This document shows, one piece after another, positions 42,700 to 57,059 of a stretch of 64,000 nt of DNA (position 1 is its first letter; each line of letters begins with the position of its first letter). Under the pieces are notes generated by a model that saw only the letters and a list, made by a program, of their open reading frames with translations, was not told where the DNA came from and made no database searches. The stretch lies in the NCBI GenBank assembly GCA_036924085.1, contig JAVGWX010000025.1, positions 25,178,488 to 25,242,487 of the forward strand, in the 5' to 3' direction. Position numbers and translations under genes: made by a program. The DNA is from Ariolimax columbianus (lineage: Eukaryota > Mollusca > Gastropoda > Stylommatophora > Arionidae).

Positions 42700-43335
42700 T
42701 TCACGCTAAAGATAGCCTTAGTCAGTTGATGTAATTTCTCTCGCCCCATCCGTTTGGAGTCTGCCTCTTGACACATCTTGGCTCTCCCTGCCTGCAGGCC
42801 AGCACACAAAACCTGCCTCCAGCCGGGTCTGTCCTTGACACATCTTGGCTCTCCCTGCCTGCAGGCCAGCACACAAAGCCTGCCTCCAGCCGGGTCTGTC
42901 CTTGACACATCTTGGCTCTCCCTGCCTGCAGGCCAGCACACAAAGCCTGCCTCCAGCCGGGTCTGTCCTTGACACATCTTGGCTCTCCCTGCCTGCAGGC
43001 CAGCACACAAAGCCTGCCTCCAGGTGGGTCTGTCCTTGACACATCTTGGTTCTCCCTGCCTGCATGCCAGCACACAAAGCCTGCCTCCAGCCGGGTCTGT
43101 CCTTGACACATCTTGGCTCTCCCTGCCTGCAGGCCAGCACACAAAGCCTGCCTCCAGCCGGGTCTGTCCTTGACACATCTTGGCTCTCCCTGCCTGCAGG
43201 CCAGCACACAAAGCCTGCCTCCAGCCGGGTCTGTCCTTGGCAAGTTTCTCCCAGTTGCAGGTGTTCATATCCATTGTTTTAAGGTCACATTTACAAATAT
43301 CTTTGAAGCGGAGGACGGGTATACCGTGGTCATGT
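42700..43335 (-). pseudogene. LINE C-terminal fragment with 67-bp expansion
   Basis: The minus strand from about 43335 reads PVLRFKDICKCDLKTMDMNT, NWEKLAKDRPGWRQALCAG and LQAGRAKMCQ, the C-terminal motif RFKDxCKxDLK...WExLAxDRxxWR of a common invertebrate LINE. The WRQ...KMCQ part is then repeated before the sequence ends with ADSKRMGREKL. Confidence 0.8.
42773..43240. repeat. 67-bp minisatellite inside a LINE C-terminus, seven copies
   Basis: TTGGCTCTCCCTGCCTGCAG recurs every 67 bp from about 42778. The unit is LINE coding sequence on the minus strand (DRPGWRQALCAGLQAGRAK). As 67 is not a multiple of three, each copy shifts frame, so the array destroys the reading. Confidence 0.95.
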
Positions 43336-43384
43336 CTATGTATCAGACATCTTGGAATTCACCCGTCCTCCATTTTGTACACGT

Positions 43385-43665
43385 GGTCGCTGTGGTCAAG
43401 AGGTAAGGCACTCGCCTCTCAAAGCGATGAACAAAAATGACATCGGTTCAAGTTCCGCATATTTACAACGCATGCATCCTGAATTAACTTCAGTCATCTT
43501 GAGTTATGTCTTGCCACTGACCCAAGATAGTTTGGAACAAGAGAGTGAGGTTGATGACCAGCGCAGCTTCTGCCTTACTATATTCCAAATACAGCGCAAG
43601 TTGCGTCATCAAGACAAAAACCTGTCTGATGGTGTCACATCATGGCTTGCGATGGGAAAATAACA
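43385..43665 (+). mobile_element. Possible tRNA-headed SINE family 3
   Basis: Starts GTCGCTGTGGTCAAGAGGTA (box A-like) with GGTTCAAGTTCC (box B-like) about 50 bp later. The body has CTTGCCACTGACCCAAGATA, TTGATGACCAGCGCAGC and TCCAAATACAGCGCAAGTTG. The body recurs at 58236-58470 (same strand) and 61090-61215 (opposite strand), so it is a dispersed family. Confidence 0.65.
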
Positions 43666-44290
43666 GGTGCCATACAACCGCACGCGGCTGCGGGGTAGGA
43701 TGGCAGATAAACTGGCAATCTTTGCACGGTCCAACACTTCGTTCTTTGCCACTCTGTCACTCCATGAAATTCCAAGTATGCGCCTCAGGCAGCACAACCA
43801 TCTGGAAGTAGAAAGTAATTTTAAATATCTCGGACCGTCAATCTTTCACTGGACGCAGAGCTGCACAAGAGATTCGAAATCTTCTTCCGCTTCTTCTTTG
43901 CGTTCGCCTTATTTCTCTAATCTTTACGGCGGTGTGCTTTGCACTGTGGTTTTTATTTTGCGCCTGTCGGCCCAGTGAATCCGACTTCAGCATGCATTTC
44001 ACATAAGGGCCTGCTTCCTTTTGCATTTTCTATGGGTTTGCTTCCCCGGGGTAGCGGCCTGTGCTGTGATGGGGATCGAACCCAACACCGTCGGGTTGTG
44101 AGCCGTGTCACTAAACCACTAGGCCACGCCGTCCCCATTGATGAACGTCACTTTCCAGGCTCTCGCAGAGAGTGTGGAATAGCATGCTAACCATCTCCAC
44201 AAAGGTTGCTCTGCACAGATCATTTGTGCTTACTTCTCTGCTCCATGGCAGCGAAACGCGAACATGTATGCTTCTCAGGAGAAATAGCGA
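43666..44290. mobile_element. LINE fragment with internal inversion, interrupted by SINE 1
   Basis: 43666-43800 reads on the minus strand as CLRRILGISWSDRVAKNEVL and RAKIASLSAIL (LINE C-terminus). 43803-43878 and 44141-44290 read on the plus strand as FKYLGPSIFHWTQS, then LSQRVWNSMLTISTKVALHR and LLHGSETRT, which in an intact element comes just upstream of the first part. The two parts are therefore head to head, as expected for a 5'-inverted (twin-primed) insertion. Confidence 0.65.
43885..44140 (-). mobile_element. SINE family 1, antisense copy inside LINE
   Basis: Reverse copy of the 21365 SINE, recognised by GGGGATCGAACCC (box B reversed), ACTAGGCCACGCCGTCCCC (box A end), CCGACTTCAGCATGC and TTTGCGTTCGCC. 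No clear target duplication was seen. Confidence 0.88.
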
Positions 44291-44544
44291 AAACTCTGAG
44301 CTGCAAAATGCATTCAGACAAACAATTGGTCACTTTTACAGATGTCATATCAGTAATAACATCCAACACAAAAATGAACCAAAATTATTTCTCTCAGTGC
44401 TTCAGAAACATCACAATTCAGTGGAAGCATGCACGATGCAGCATCACGAGCAACGAAGAAGCAGCGAAGCATGTCAGACAAGGAGGAATCTTGTGAACAC
44501 AATTTGAAGAGATTAAAACAATTATTCAAGCTTCTATTTGATGT
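44291..44544. other. Spacer, nothing recognised
   Basis: May still be LINE-derived, but no motif could be read. Confidence 0.3.
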
Positions 44545-44815
44545 CAGTGGTCTCGAGGTAAAATGTCCGCCTCGGGTGAGGGCACTCAGTGGTCTCGAGG
44601 TAAGATGTCCGCCTCGGGTGAGGGCACTCAGTGGTCTCGAGGTAAGATGTCCGCCTCGGGTGAGGGCATTCAGTGGTATCGAGGTAAGATGTCCACAATT
44701 GGGGGAAACTCAGTGGTCTCACGGTAAGGTGTCCGCCTCGGGTAGGGGGACTCAGTGGTCTCGAGGTAAGATGTCCGCCTCGGGTGGGGGACTCAGTGGT
44801 CTCGAGGTAAGATGG
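44545..44815 (+). repeat. 42-bp repeat of a tRNA-like head, seven copies
   Basis: CAGTGGTCTCGAGGTAAGAT starts at 44545, 44587, 44629, 44671, 44711, 44753 and 44794. GTGGTCTCGAGGTAAGATGT resembles the box A head of the SINE at 43385, so the array may be an amplified SINE head without box B. Confidence 0.85.
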
Positions 44816-44929
44816 CTCGTAAACATGATACTCAACCAGTTTAACTTAGAGACAGCATATTCATTTTTGTTATTGAGAATAAAGATACATTGTTTCTCCC
44901 TAAACATTTCGTTTTGAATACTTCTTGTA

Positions 44930-47900
44930 TTGGTTATCGTTGTCTTCATCACTATCACACTAACTACCACAACCATTACAACCACCACAACCACCACAAC
45001 CATCACAACAACAACCACAACCACCACAACCATCACAACAATCAACACAACAACCACCACAACCACCACAACCATCACAACCACCACAACCATCACAACA
45101 ACCACAACCATCACAACCACCACAACCACAACAACCATCACAAATACCACCACAACCACCACAACCATCACAACCACCACAACCATTACAACCATCATAA
45201 CAACCACCACAACAATCACAACAACCACCACAACCATCACAACAACCACCACAACCATCACAACCACCACAACCACCACAACCATCACAACAACCATCAC
45301 AACCACCACAACAACCACCACAACAACCACCACAACCATCACAACAACCACCACAACCATCACAACAACCACCACAACCACCACAACAACCACCACAACC
45401 ATCACAACAACCACCACAACAACCACCACAACCATCACAACAACCACCACAACCACCACAACAACCACCACAACCATCACAACAACCACCACAACAACCA
45501 CTACAACCACCACAACCATCACAACAACCACCACAACCACCACAACAACCACCACAACCATCACAACCACCACAACAACCACCACAACAACCACTACAAC
45601 CACCACAACCATCACAACAACCACCACAACCGCCACAACCATCACAACAACCACAACCATCACAACAACCATCACAACCATCACAACAACCACCACAACC
45701 ATCAAAACAACCATCACAACCACCACAACCATCAAAACAGCCATCACAACCACCACAACCATCACAACAACCACCACAACCACCACAACCATCACAACAA
45801 CCATCACAACCATCACAACAACCACCACAACCATCACAACCATCACAACAACGACCACAACCATCACAACAACCATCACAACAACCACCACAACCATCAC
45901 AACAACCACCACAACGATCACAACCACCACAACCATCACAACAACCATCACAACAACCACCACAACCATCACAACCATCACAACAACCACCACAACCATC
46001 ACAACAACCACCACAACCATCACAACAACCACCACAACCATCACAATAACCATCACAACAACCATCACAACAACCACCACAACCATCACAACCACCACAA
46101 CCATCACAAAAACCATCACAACAACCACAACAACCATCACAACAACAACCACAACCATCACAAGAACCACCACAACCATCACAACCATCACAAATACCAC
46201 CACAACCACCACAACCATCACAACCACTACAACCATCACAACCATCATAACAACTACCACAACCATCACAACCATCACAACAGCCTCCACAACCACCACA
46301 ACCATCACAACCACCACAACCATCACAACAACCATCACAACAACAACCACAACCATCACAACCACCACAACCATCACAAAAACCATCACAACAACCACAA
46401 AAACCATCACAACCATCACAACAACCACCACAACCATCACAACAACCACAAAAACCACCACAACCACCACAACCATCACAACAACCATCACAACAACCAC
46501 CACAACCACCACAACCATCACAACCACCACAACCATCACAACAACCATCACAACAACCACCACAACCATCACAACAACCACCACAACCATCACAACCACC
46601 ACAACAACCACCACAACCATCACAACCACCACAACAACCACCACAACCATCACAACCACGACAACCACCACAACTATCACAACAACCACCACAACCATCA
46701 CAACCACCACAACAACTACCACAACCATCACAACCATCACAACAACCACCACAACCATCACAACCACCACAACCATCACAACCATCACAACAACCACCAC
46801 AACCATCACAACAACCACTACAACCATCACAACCACCACAACCATCACAACCATCACAACAACCACCACAACCATCACAACAACCACCACAACCATCACA
46901 ATCACCACAACCACGACAACCATGAGAACCACCACAACCATCACAACAACCACCACAACCATCACAACCACCACAACCATCACAACCACCACAACCATCA
47001 CAACCACGACAACCATTAGAACCACCACAACCATCACAACAACCACCACAACCATCACAACAACCACCACAACCATCACAACAACCACCACAACCATCAC
47101 AACAACCACCACAACATGGAGAACCACCACAACCATCACAACAACCACCACAACCATCACAACAACCACCACAACCATCACAACAACCACCACAGCCATC
47201 ACAACAACCACCACAACCTTCACAACAACCACCACAACCATCACAACAACCACCACAACCATCACAACCACCACAACCATCACAACCACCACAACCATCA
47301 CAGCCACCACAACCACAACAACCATCACAACAACCACCACAACCATCACAACCATCACAACAACCACCAAAACCATCACAACAACCACCACAACCATCAC
47401 AACAACCACCACAACCATCACAACAACCACCACAACCATCACAACAACCATCACAACAACCATCACAAGCACCACAACCATCACAACCATCACAACCATG
47501 ACAACCACCACAACCATCACAACAACCACCACAACCATCACAACAACCACCACAACCATCACAACAACCATCACAACAACCACCACAACCATCACCACAA
47601 CCATCACCACAACCATCACAACAACCACCGCAACCATCACAACCACTACCACAACCATTACAACCACTACCACAACCATCACAACCACTACCACAACCAT
47701 TACAACCACCTCTACAAATAGCATTATCATTAACATCATCCTAACCACCATCACAACCATAACCACAATTATCATCAACATTACCATCACCACCACCACA
47801 ACCATCATCACCACCACAACTATTATTACCATCACCACCACCACAACCATTATTACCATCACCACCACAACCATTATTACCATTATCAGCACAACCATTA

Positions 47901-48650
47901 TTACCATCACCACCACAACCATTATTACCATCACCACCACAACCATTATTACCATCATCATCACCACAACCATTATTACCATCATCACCACCACAACCAT
48001 TATTACCATCACCACCACAACCATTATTACCATCATCACCACAACCATTATTACCATCACCACCACAACCATTATTACCATCACCACCACCAAAACCCCC
48101 CACAGCTATCATTATCATCATCACTTTTGCAACGACCATCCTAATCAGCACCATCACAATCACTACCCAACCACAATCATGAAAACCACCACAACCATCA
48201 TCATCACCATGGAAACCACCACTACACCATCATAATCATCATCACATTCATCTATATCATCACAATCACAACAACCACCACAACCATCATCATCCCAAAT
48301 AGCACTACAGCCAGCATCATCATTACAAATCATCATCGCAACCACAACTATAATCACCATCACCCTTACAACCACCACCACAACCACAGATAATACCAAA
48401 ATCACCATTACACTTACAACCACAACCACCACCATAACCATAATCACCATCACGCTTACAACCACAATCACCACCACAACCACCACCATAACCATAATCA
48501 CCATTACTATTACAACCACCCCTACAACCACCATCAACCCCACAACCACCCCCACAACCACCATCACCCCCACAACCACCCCCACAACCACCATCACCCC
48601 CACAACCACCATCACCACCACAACTATCATTACTAATGATAACGCACCCT
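44930..48650. repeat. 3.7-kb CAA/CCA/CAT trinucleotide satellite
   Basis: Nearly all triplets are CAA, CCA or CAT in words such as ACCACCACAACCATCACAAC. Local blocks of 18-45 bp recur. The 47720-48110 part has a different 24-bp word (ATTACCATCACCACCACAAC). Poly-Thr, poly-His/Asn (plus) and poly-Val/Met (minus) open frames of up to about 1100 codons follow directly from the triplet structure and are not genes. Confidence 0.97.
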
Positions 48651-50020
48651 CAACAACTTGCACTGATGACTTACAACGTTAACAACCTGGCTACGGTGTA
48701 AGAGGCCGGCCGCGGGGAAGGTGGGTACATGATATTAGAGTGATTGTGCATCCATATGGGCTCACAACGACCGACACAGCGCACTTGGCGCAGATCAGAC
48801 GATGTAGCTTCACTGTCGCTCTACTCAGCAGCATAAATGGGAAGAAAACTGATTAATTAATTAACTAACTTTCCAACTGATTAACTGATTGACTCAAAGT
48901 ACTTTTGGCTGATCAGTTTCTGTTTCTAAAAATCGACGTCACTGTACTACGGGCACACCTATAGGTGCTCAGTCTCTCTCAGCAAATGGCGCAGGGTATA
49001 TATGCTGATGATTCCCGTAGCTCGCTGGCAGTACACTCTCCTCCACCATCTTCTCATGCAGCCCACTCCGCTTGAACCACGTTTAATGTGAAAACTTTAC
49101 AGTTTGTGGATTGTTGATTTATGTATTTTGATGTCATCCAACAGGCGGTCATTGATTTATTACGAAATGTCACTCCTATTCATCAGTAATGTGCCACGGA
49201 TGGGAGCTTGTGAAGCCAAGATGTCAGCTCCTTCGTTGCACTGAACCCCGGCATGACAAGGACAGTAGATCCATGTCAACCCCTGCAGGTTTGAGGCCTC
49301 AACAGCTGCTATCCACTCGTAGCCATCTTGGCGCAGAGGTCACTGCATCCATCTCCATTTTCAAACTGAAGGTTATTGACGCGTTTGTCTCACCAGTAAA
49401 AAGAACAATTACTAAATCAGTTTGATCGATGATCGGTTTGATACATTGTCACATGGAGAGCATTATCTTTAATCATGCCATAAACGTAAATCAAATCAAT
49501 CACCCAATTTGTTAAATCACGCCGTAGAGATCAGTCTGATGTCCCTCAGAAAGAAAATCAGATCGGTAAATCATTTAGTCTGATCAATCAGTCAATTAAA
49601 GTCAATCATTTCAATCACAGAGTATAATCAATCATTGATAACATTAAATCTTCTCAATGTCAAATACAAAAAAATGTGGTCAGTCACCGAGTCTGATTAA
49701 TAAAAAAACTCAATCAAACTCAATCAGATCAATCGATTATTCTAATCATTTACTAAACCAAAATTGATATGATCGAGCAATCACTGGACCTGATCAATCA
49801 ATTAATTTAAAGCAGTCCTTGTTAATCACTCAATCGACAGCAGTCTGACAATCGGTCAAAAATAAAATTAGTGACGAAAAGTTGATTTTGCAATATTTAA
49901 TTAAATTACTCAACTGGTACAAACTCTGCTAAAAATATCTCTTGCCGTTTACAGTATGGGACAATCGTGTCTGTGTGCATACAAGCACACTGACACACAC
50001 CGAAACATGTGTACGCATAC
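48651..50020. other. Low-complexity spacer
   Basis: 48690-48830 may contain a very decayed LINE end (GRPRGRW can be read at about 48708). 49490-49870 is rich in AATCAATCA-type words, a decayed short repeat. A 78-codon plus frame at 49189-49425 has no recognisable domain. Confidence 0.4.
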
Positions 50021-53000
50021 ATACATCACACACACGTCAACACACACAGATACACACATAGTCATTTAATTACGTACACTCACATACATCCACACACACA
50101 ATCGCATTGACACACATACACACTCACATACATCCACATACACAATCGCATTGACACGCATACACACTCACATACATCCACACACACACACAATCGCATT
50201 GACACACTCACATACATCCACACACACAATCGCATTGACACACTCACATACATCCATACAATCGCATTGACACACTCACATACATCCACACACAATCGCA
50301 TTGACACACTCACATACATCCACACACACAATCGCATTGACACACTCACATACATCCATACAATCGCATTGACACACTCACATACATCCACACACAATCG
50401 CATTGACACACTCACATACATCCACACATAATCGCATTGATACAGATACACACTCACATACATCCACACACACAATCGCATTCACACATATACACACTCA
50501 CATACATCCACACAGACAATCGCATTGACATACTCACATACATCCATACAATCGCATTGACACACTCACATACATCCACACACAATCGCATTGACACACT
50601 CTCATACATCCATACAATCGCATTGACACACTCACATACATCTACACACAATCGCATTGACACACTCACATACATCCACACACAATCGCATTGACACACA
50701 TACACACTCACATACATCCACACACACAATCGCATTGACACACATACACACTCACATACATCGTCACACACACAACCGCATTGACACACTCAAATACATC
50801 CACACACATAATCGCATTGACACACATAGACACTCACATACATCCACACGCACAATCGCATTGACACACTCACATACATCCACACAATCGCATTGACACA
50901 CTCACATACATACACTCACACAATCGCATTGACACACTCACATACATCCACACACACAATCGCATTGACACACTCATATACATCCACACAATCGCATTGA
51001 CACACTCACATACATACACTCACACAATCGCATTGACACACTCATATACATCCACACAATCGCATTGACACACTCACATACATACACTCACACAATCGCA
51101 TTGACACACTCATATACATCCACACAATCGCATTGACACACTCACATAAATCCACACACACAATCGCATTGACACACATACACACTCACATACATCCACA
51201 CACACAATCGCATTGACACACTCACATACATCCACACACAATCGCATTGACACACTCACATACATCCACACACACAATCGCAGTGACACCCTCACATACA
51301 TCCACACACACACAATCGCATTGACACACATACACACTCACATACATCCACACACACAATCGCAGTGACACCCTCACATACATCCACACACACACAATCG
51401 CATTGACACACATACACACTCACATACATCCACACACACAATCGCATTGACACATATACACACTCACATACATCCACACAGACAATCGCATTGACATACT
51501 CACATACATCCATACAATCGCATTGACACACTCACATACATCCACACACAATCGCATTGACACACTCACATACATCCACACACAATCGCATTGACACACA
51601 TACACACTCACATACATCCACACACACAATCGCATTGACACACATACACACTCACATACATCCACACACACAACCGCATTGACACACTCAAATACATCCA
51701 CACACACAATCGCATTGACACACATAGACACTCACATACATCCACACGCACAATCGCATTGACACACTCACATACATCCATACAATCGCATTGACACACT
51801 CACATACATACACTCACACAATCGCATTGACACACTCACATACATCCACACACACAATCGCATTGACACACTCATATACATCCACACAATCGCATTGACA
51901 CACTCACATACATACACTCACACAATCGCATTGACACACTCATATACATCCACACAATCGCATTGACACACTCACATACATACACTCACACAATCGCATT
52001 GACACACTCATATACATCCACACAATCGCATTGACACACTCACATAAATCCACACACACAATCGCATTGACACACATACACACTCACATACATCCACACA
52101 CACAATCGCATTGACACACTCACATACATCCACACACAATCGCATTGACACACTCACATACATCCACACACACAATCGCAGTGACACCCTCACATACATC
52201 CACACACACACAATCGCATTGACACACATACACACTCACATACATCCACACACACAATCGCATTGACACATATACACACTCACATACATCCACACAGACA
52301 ATCGCATTGACATACTCACATACATCCATACAATCGCATTGACACACTCACATACATCCACACACAATCGCATTGACACACTCACATACATCCACACACA
52401 ATCGCATTGACACACATACACACTCACATACATCCACACACACAATCGCATTGACACACATACACACTCACATACATCCACACACACAACCGCATTGACA
52501 CACTCAAATACATCCACACACATAATCGCATTGACACACATAGACACTCACATACATCCACACACACAATCGCATTGACACACATACACACTCACATACA
52601 TCCACACGCACAATCGCATTGACACACTCACATACATCCACACAATCGCATTGACACACTCACATACATACACTCACACAATCGCATTGACACACTCACA
52701 TACATCCACACACACAATCGCATTGACACACTCATATACATCCACACAATCGCATTGACACACTCACATACATACACTCACACAATCGCATTGACACACT
52801 CATATACATCCACACAATCGCATTGACACACTCACATACATACACTCACACAATCGCATTGACACACTCATATACATCCACACAATCGCATTGACACACT
52901 CACATAAATTCACACACACAATCGCATTGACACACATACACACTCACATACATCCACACACACAATCGCATTGACACACTCACATTCATCCACACACAAT

Positions 53001-55160
53001 AGCATTGACACACTCACATACATCCACACACACAATCGCAGTGACACCCTCACATACATCCACACACACACAATCGCATTGACACACATACACACTTACA
53101 TACATCCACACACACAATCGCATTGACACATATACACACTCACATACATCCACACAGACAATCGCATTGACATACTCACATACATCCATACAATCGCATT
53201 GACACACTCACATACATCCACACACAATCGCATTGACACACTCACATACATCCACACACAATCGCATTGACACACATACACACTCACATACATCCACACA
53301 CACAATCGCATTGACACACATACACACTCACATACATCCACACACACAACCGCATTGACACACTCAAATACATCCACACACATAATCGCATTGACACACA
53401 TAGACACTCACATACATCCACACACACAATCGCATTGACACACATACACACTCACATACATCCACACGCACAATCGCATTGACACACTCACATACATCCA
53501 CACAATCGCATTGACACACTCACATACATACACTCACACAATCGCATTGACACACTCACATACATCCACACACACAATCGCATTGACACACTCATATACA
53601 TCCACACAATCGCATTGACACACTCACATACATACACTCACACAATCGCATTGACACACTCATATACATCCACACAATCGCATTGACACACTCACATAAA
53701 TCCACACACACAATCGCATTGACACACATACACACTCACATACATCCACACACACAATCGCATTGACACACTCACATACATCCACACACAATCGCATTGA
53801 CACACTCACATACATCCACACACAATCGCAGTGACACCCTCACATACATCCACACACACACAATCGCATTGACACACATACACACTCACATACATCCACA
53901 CACACAATCGCAGTGACACCCTCACATACATCCACACACACACAATCGCATTGACACACATACACACTCACATACATCCACACACACAATCGCATTGACA
54001 CATATACACACTCACATACATCCACACAGACAATCGCATTGACATACTCACATACATCCATACAATCGCATTGACACACTCACATACATCCACACACAAT
54101 CGCATTGACACACTCACATACATCCACACACAATCGCATTGACACACATACACACTCACATACATCCACACACACAATCGCATTGACACACATACACACT
54201 CACATACATCCACACACACAACCGCATTGACACACTCAAATACATCCACACACATAATCGCATTGACACACATAGACACTCACATACATCCACACACACA
54301 ATCGCATTGACACACATACACACTCACATACATCCACACGCACAATCGCATTGACACACTCACATACATCCACACAATCGCATTGACACACTCACATACA
54401 TACACTCACACAATCGCATTGACACACTCACATACATCCACACACACAATCGCATTGACACACTCATATACATCCACACAATCGCATTGACACACTCACA
54501 TACATACACTCACACAATCGCATTGACACACTCATATACATCCACACAATCGCATTGACACACTCACATACATACACTCACACAATCGCATTGACACACT
54601 CATATACATCCACACAATCGCATTGACACACTCACATAAATCCACACACACAATCGCATTGACACACATACACACTCACATACATCCACACACACAATCG
54701 CATTGACACACTCACATACATCCACACACAATCGCATTGACACACTCACATACATCCACACACACAATCGCAGTGACACCCTCACATACATCCACACACA
54801 CACAATCGCATTGACACACATACACACTCACATACATCCACACACACAATCGCATTGACACACTCACATACATACACACACACAATCGCATTGACACACT
54901 CACATACATCCACACACACAATCGCATTGACACACATACACACTCACATACATCCACACACACACAATCGCATTGACACACTCACATACATCCACACAAT
55001 CGCACTGACACACTTATATACATCCACACAATCGCATTGACACACACATATACATCCACACACACAATCGCATTGACACACATACACACTCACATACATC
55101 CACACACACAATCGCATTGACACACTCACATACATCCACACACACACACATACGCACATT
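50021..55160. repeat. 5.1-kb CA-rich minisatellite with higher-order repeats
   Basis: Words CACTCACATACATCCACACA and CACAATCGCATTGACACA alternate in units of roughly 28-50 bp. Variant blocks recur as a set: the same unusual units reappear at shifts of about 816, 860, 872 and 898 bp (for example the block around 51420-51730 is seen again near 52236, 53096 and 53968). This gives about five copies of a 0.82-0.90-kb higher-order repeat. Cys/Val-rich minus-strand frames are artefacts. Confidence 0.95.
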
Positions 55161-55369
55161 CACACACATTATCTATACACACTCATAATACATTCCCACT
55201 GTCATGCATTAACATACACACACACACTCACTCACGCACACACATACACTGACAAACACAAGTATACATACGCACTCATTTACAACACACAGTCTCGTGC
55301 ATTCATATAGATACACATACACAAATCCACTTACATCGCCACTCTGGTCTCACACAGCTGTCACATAGC
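55161..55369. repeat. CA-rich transition sequence
   Basis: ACAC-rich low-complexity DNA linking the two larger arrays. Confidence 0.6.
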
Positions 55370-56230
55370 ACTAACCCAGCCCACTCACAACCTTCACACA
55401 ACATTCATACAACATTCATACAACCTACACATAACGAGCACACAACTTTCACAAAACCTTTACATAACCTTCACACAACACTCACACAATCTTCACACAA
55501 CCTTCACACAACCTTCATTCAACCTACACACAACCAGCACACAACTTTCACAAAACCTTTACATAACCTTCATACAACACTTACACAATCTTCACACAAC
55601 CTTCACACAACCTTCATACAACCTACACACAACCAGCACACAACTTTCACAAAACCTTTGCATAACCTTCACACAACACTCACACAATATTCACACAACC
55701 TTCACACAGTCACAACTCAGCCTTCACACAACCTCTACACAACCTTCACACAACCTTCACACAACCTTCACACAACCTCTACACAATCTTCTCGCAACCT
55801 TCACATAACATACACACAACCTTAAAACAACCTCCACACATCCTTTACACAACCTTCACACAACCTTCACACAACCTTCACACAACCTTCACACAACCTT
55901 CACACAACAATTGCACAGCCTTTACACAACATTCACACAACCTTCACACAACCTTCACAGAACCTCCACACAACCTTCACACAACCTTCACACAACCTTT
56001 ACACAACATTCACACAACCTTCACACAACCTTCACACAACATTCACACAACCTTCACACAACCTTTACACAACCTCCACACAACCTTCACACAACCTTCA
56101 CACAACCTTCACACAACATTCACACAACCTTCACACAACCTTCACACAACCTTCACACAACATTAACACACCATTCACACAACCTTCACATAACCTTCGC
56201 ACAGCTATAACACAGCTTTCATCCAGTCCT
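55370..56230. repeat. 11-bp CTTCACACAAC minisatellite
   Basis: About 75 imperfect 11-bp units (AACCTTCACAC) with variants CATT, CTTTA and CTCCA. Confidence 0.92.
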
Positions 56231-56274
56231 AACACAACCCTAACACAGCCGTAACACATTCACAAGCCTAACAC

Positions 56275-56490
56275 AACCATAACACACCTCTCTCACATCA
56301 CTGACACACCTCTCTCACATCACTAACACTCCTCTTTCACATCACTAATACTCCTCTATAACACCACTAACACACCTCTCTCACATCATTAACACACCTC
56401 TATCACATCACTAACACTCCTCTATCACATCACTAACACTCTTCTCTCCCATCGCTAACACTCCTCTCTCATATCACTAACACGCCCTCC
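56275..56490. repeat. 21-22-bp CTCTCTCACATCACTAACAC repeat
   Basis: About nine imperfect copies, probably related to the neighbouring CA-rich arrays. Confidence 0.85.
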
Positions 56491-56658
56491 CTTAGCCCTC
56501 ACTCAGTCATAACACATCACTCACACAGCTCTCATTCAGCTCTCATTCAGCTCTCATACATTCCTCACACAGACCAGCAACATTCATGACAATGTACATG
56601 TTTGTTGCCTGTAACACGCAGACATTACAAAGTGCGTCCATTAAGCTTTCAGAACTTC

Positions 56659-56902
56659 CTTGACTCTAGGCAAACCGTTGAGTCAGTAGTACTTCCCTTC
56701 TACGTGTGTGTTGGTCGACCTTGACTCTAGGCAAACCGTTGAGTCAGTAGTACTTCCCTTCTACGTGTGTGTTGGTCGACCTTGACTCTAGGCAAACCGT
56801 TGAGTCAGTAGTACTTCCCTTCTACGTGTGTGTTGGTCGACCTTGACTCTAGGCAAACCGTTGAGTCAGTAGCACTTCCTTTCTACGTGTGTGTTGGTCG
56901 AC
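56659..56902. repeat. 61-bp repeat, four copies
   Basis: CTTGACTCTAGGCAAACCGT starts at 56659, 56720, 56781 and 56842, nearly identical. The flanks AAAGTGCGTCCATTAAGC and GTGCACTAATACATG are unassigned. Confidence 0.95.
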
Positions 56903-57059
56903 CTTGACCGTGCACTAATACATGTACTCAAGCATACAAAGGTGTGGATACCAAATGTGAGGCAGTCGAAATTGCTGCAGAATCCTTTGGAAATCGCTGA
57001 ACGGAATTAATGGACATTTAGCATCTCGTATTATCTTGGGCTGTTCAAATATGAAAAAC

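Noticed and set aside
44752..48235. Open frames of over 1100 codons on both strands (poly-Thr/Ile plus, poly-Val/Met minus)
   Set aside because: They follow from a pure CAA/CCA/CAT triplet satellite that contains almost no stop triplets. There are no domains, introns or start context.
49189..49425. 78-codon plus-strand frame as a small gene
   Set aside because: No domain, repeat or conserved motif recognised, and the length is within chance expectation.
50080..55159. Cys/Val-rich minus-strand and Thr/His-rich plus-strand frames
   Set aside because: Generated by the CA-rich minisatellite and copied with its higher-order repeats.
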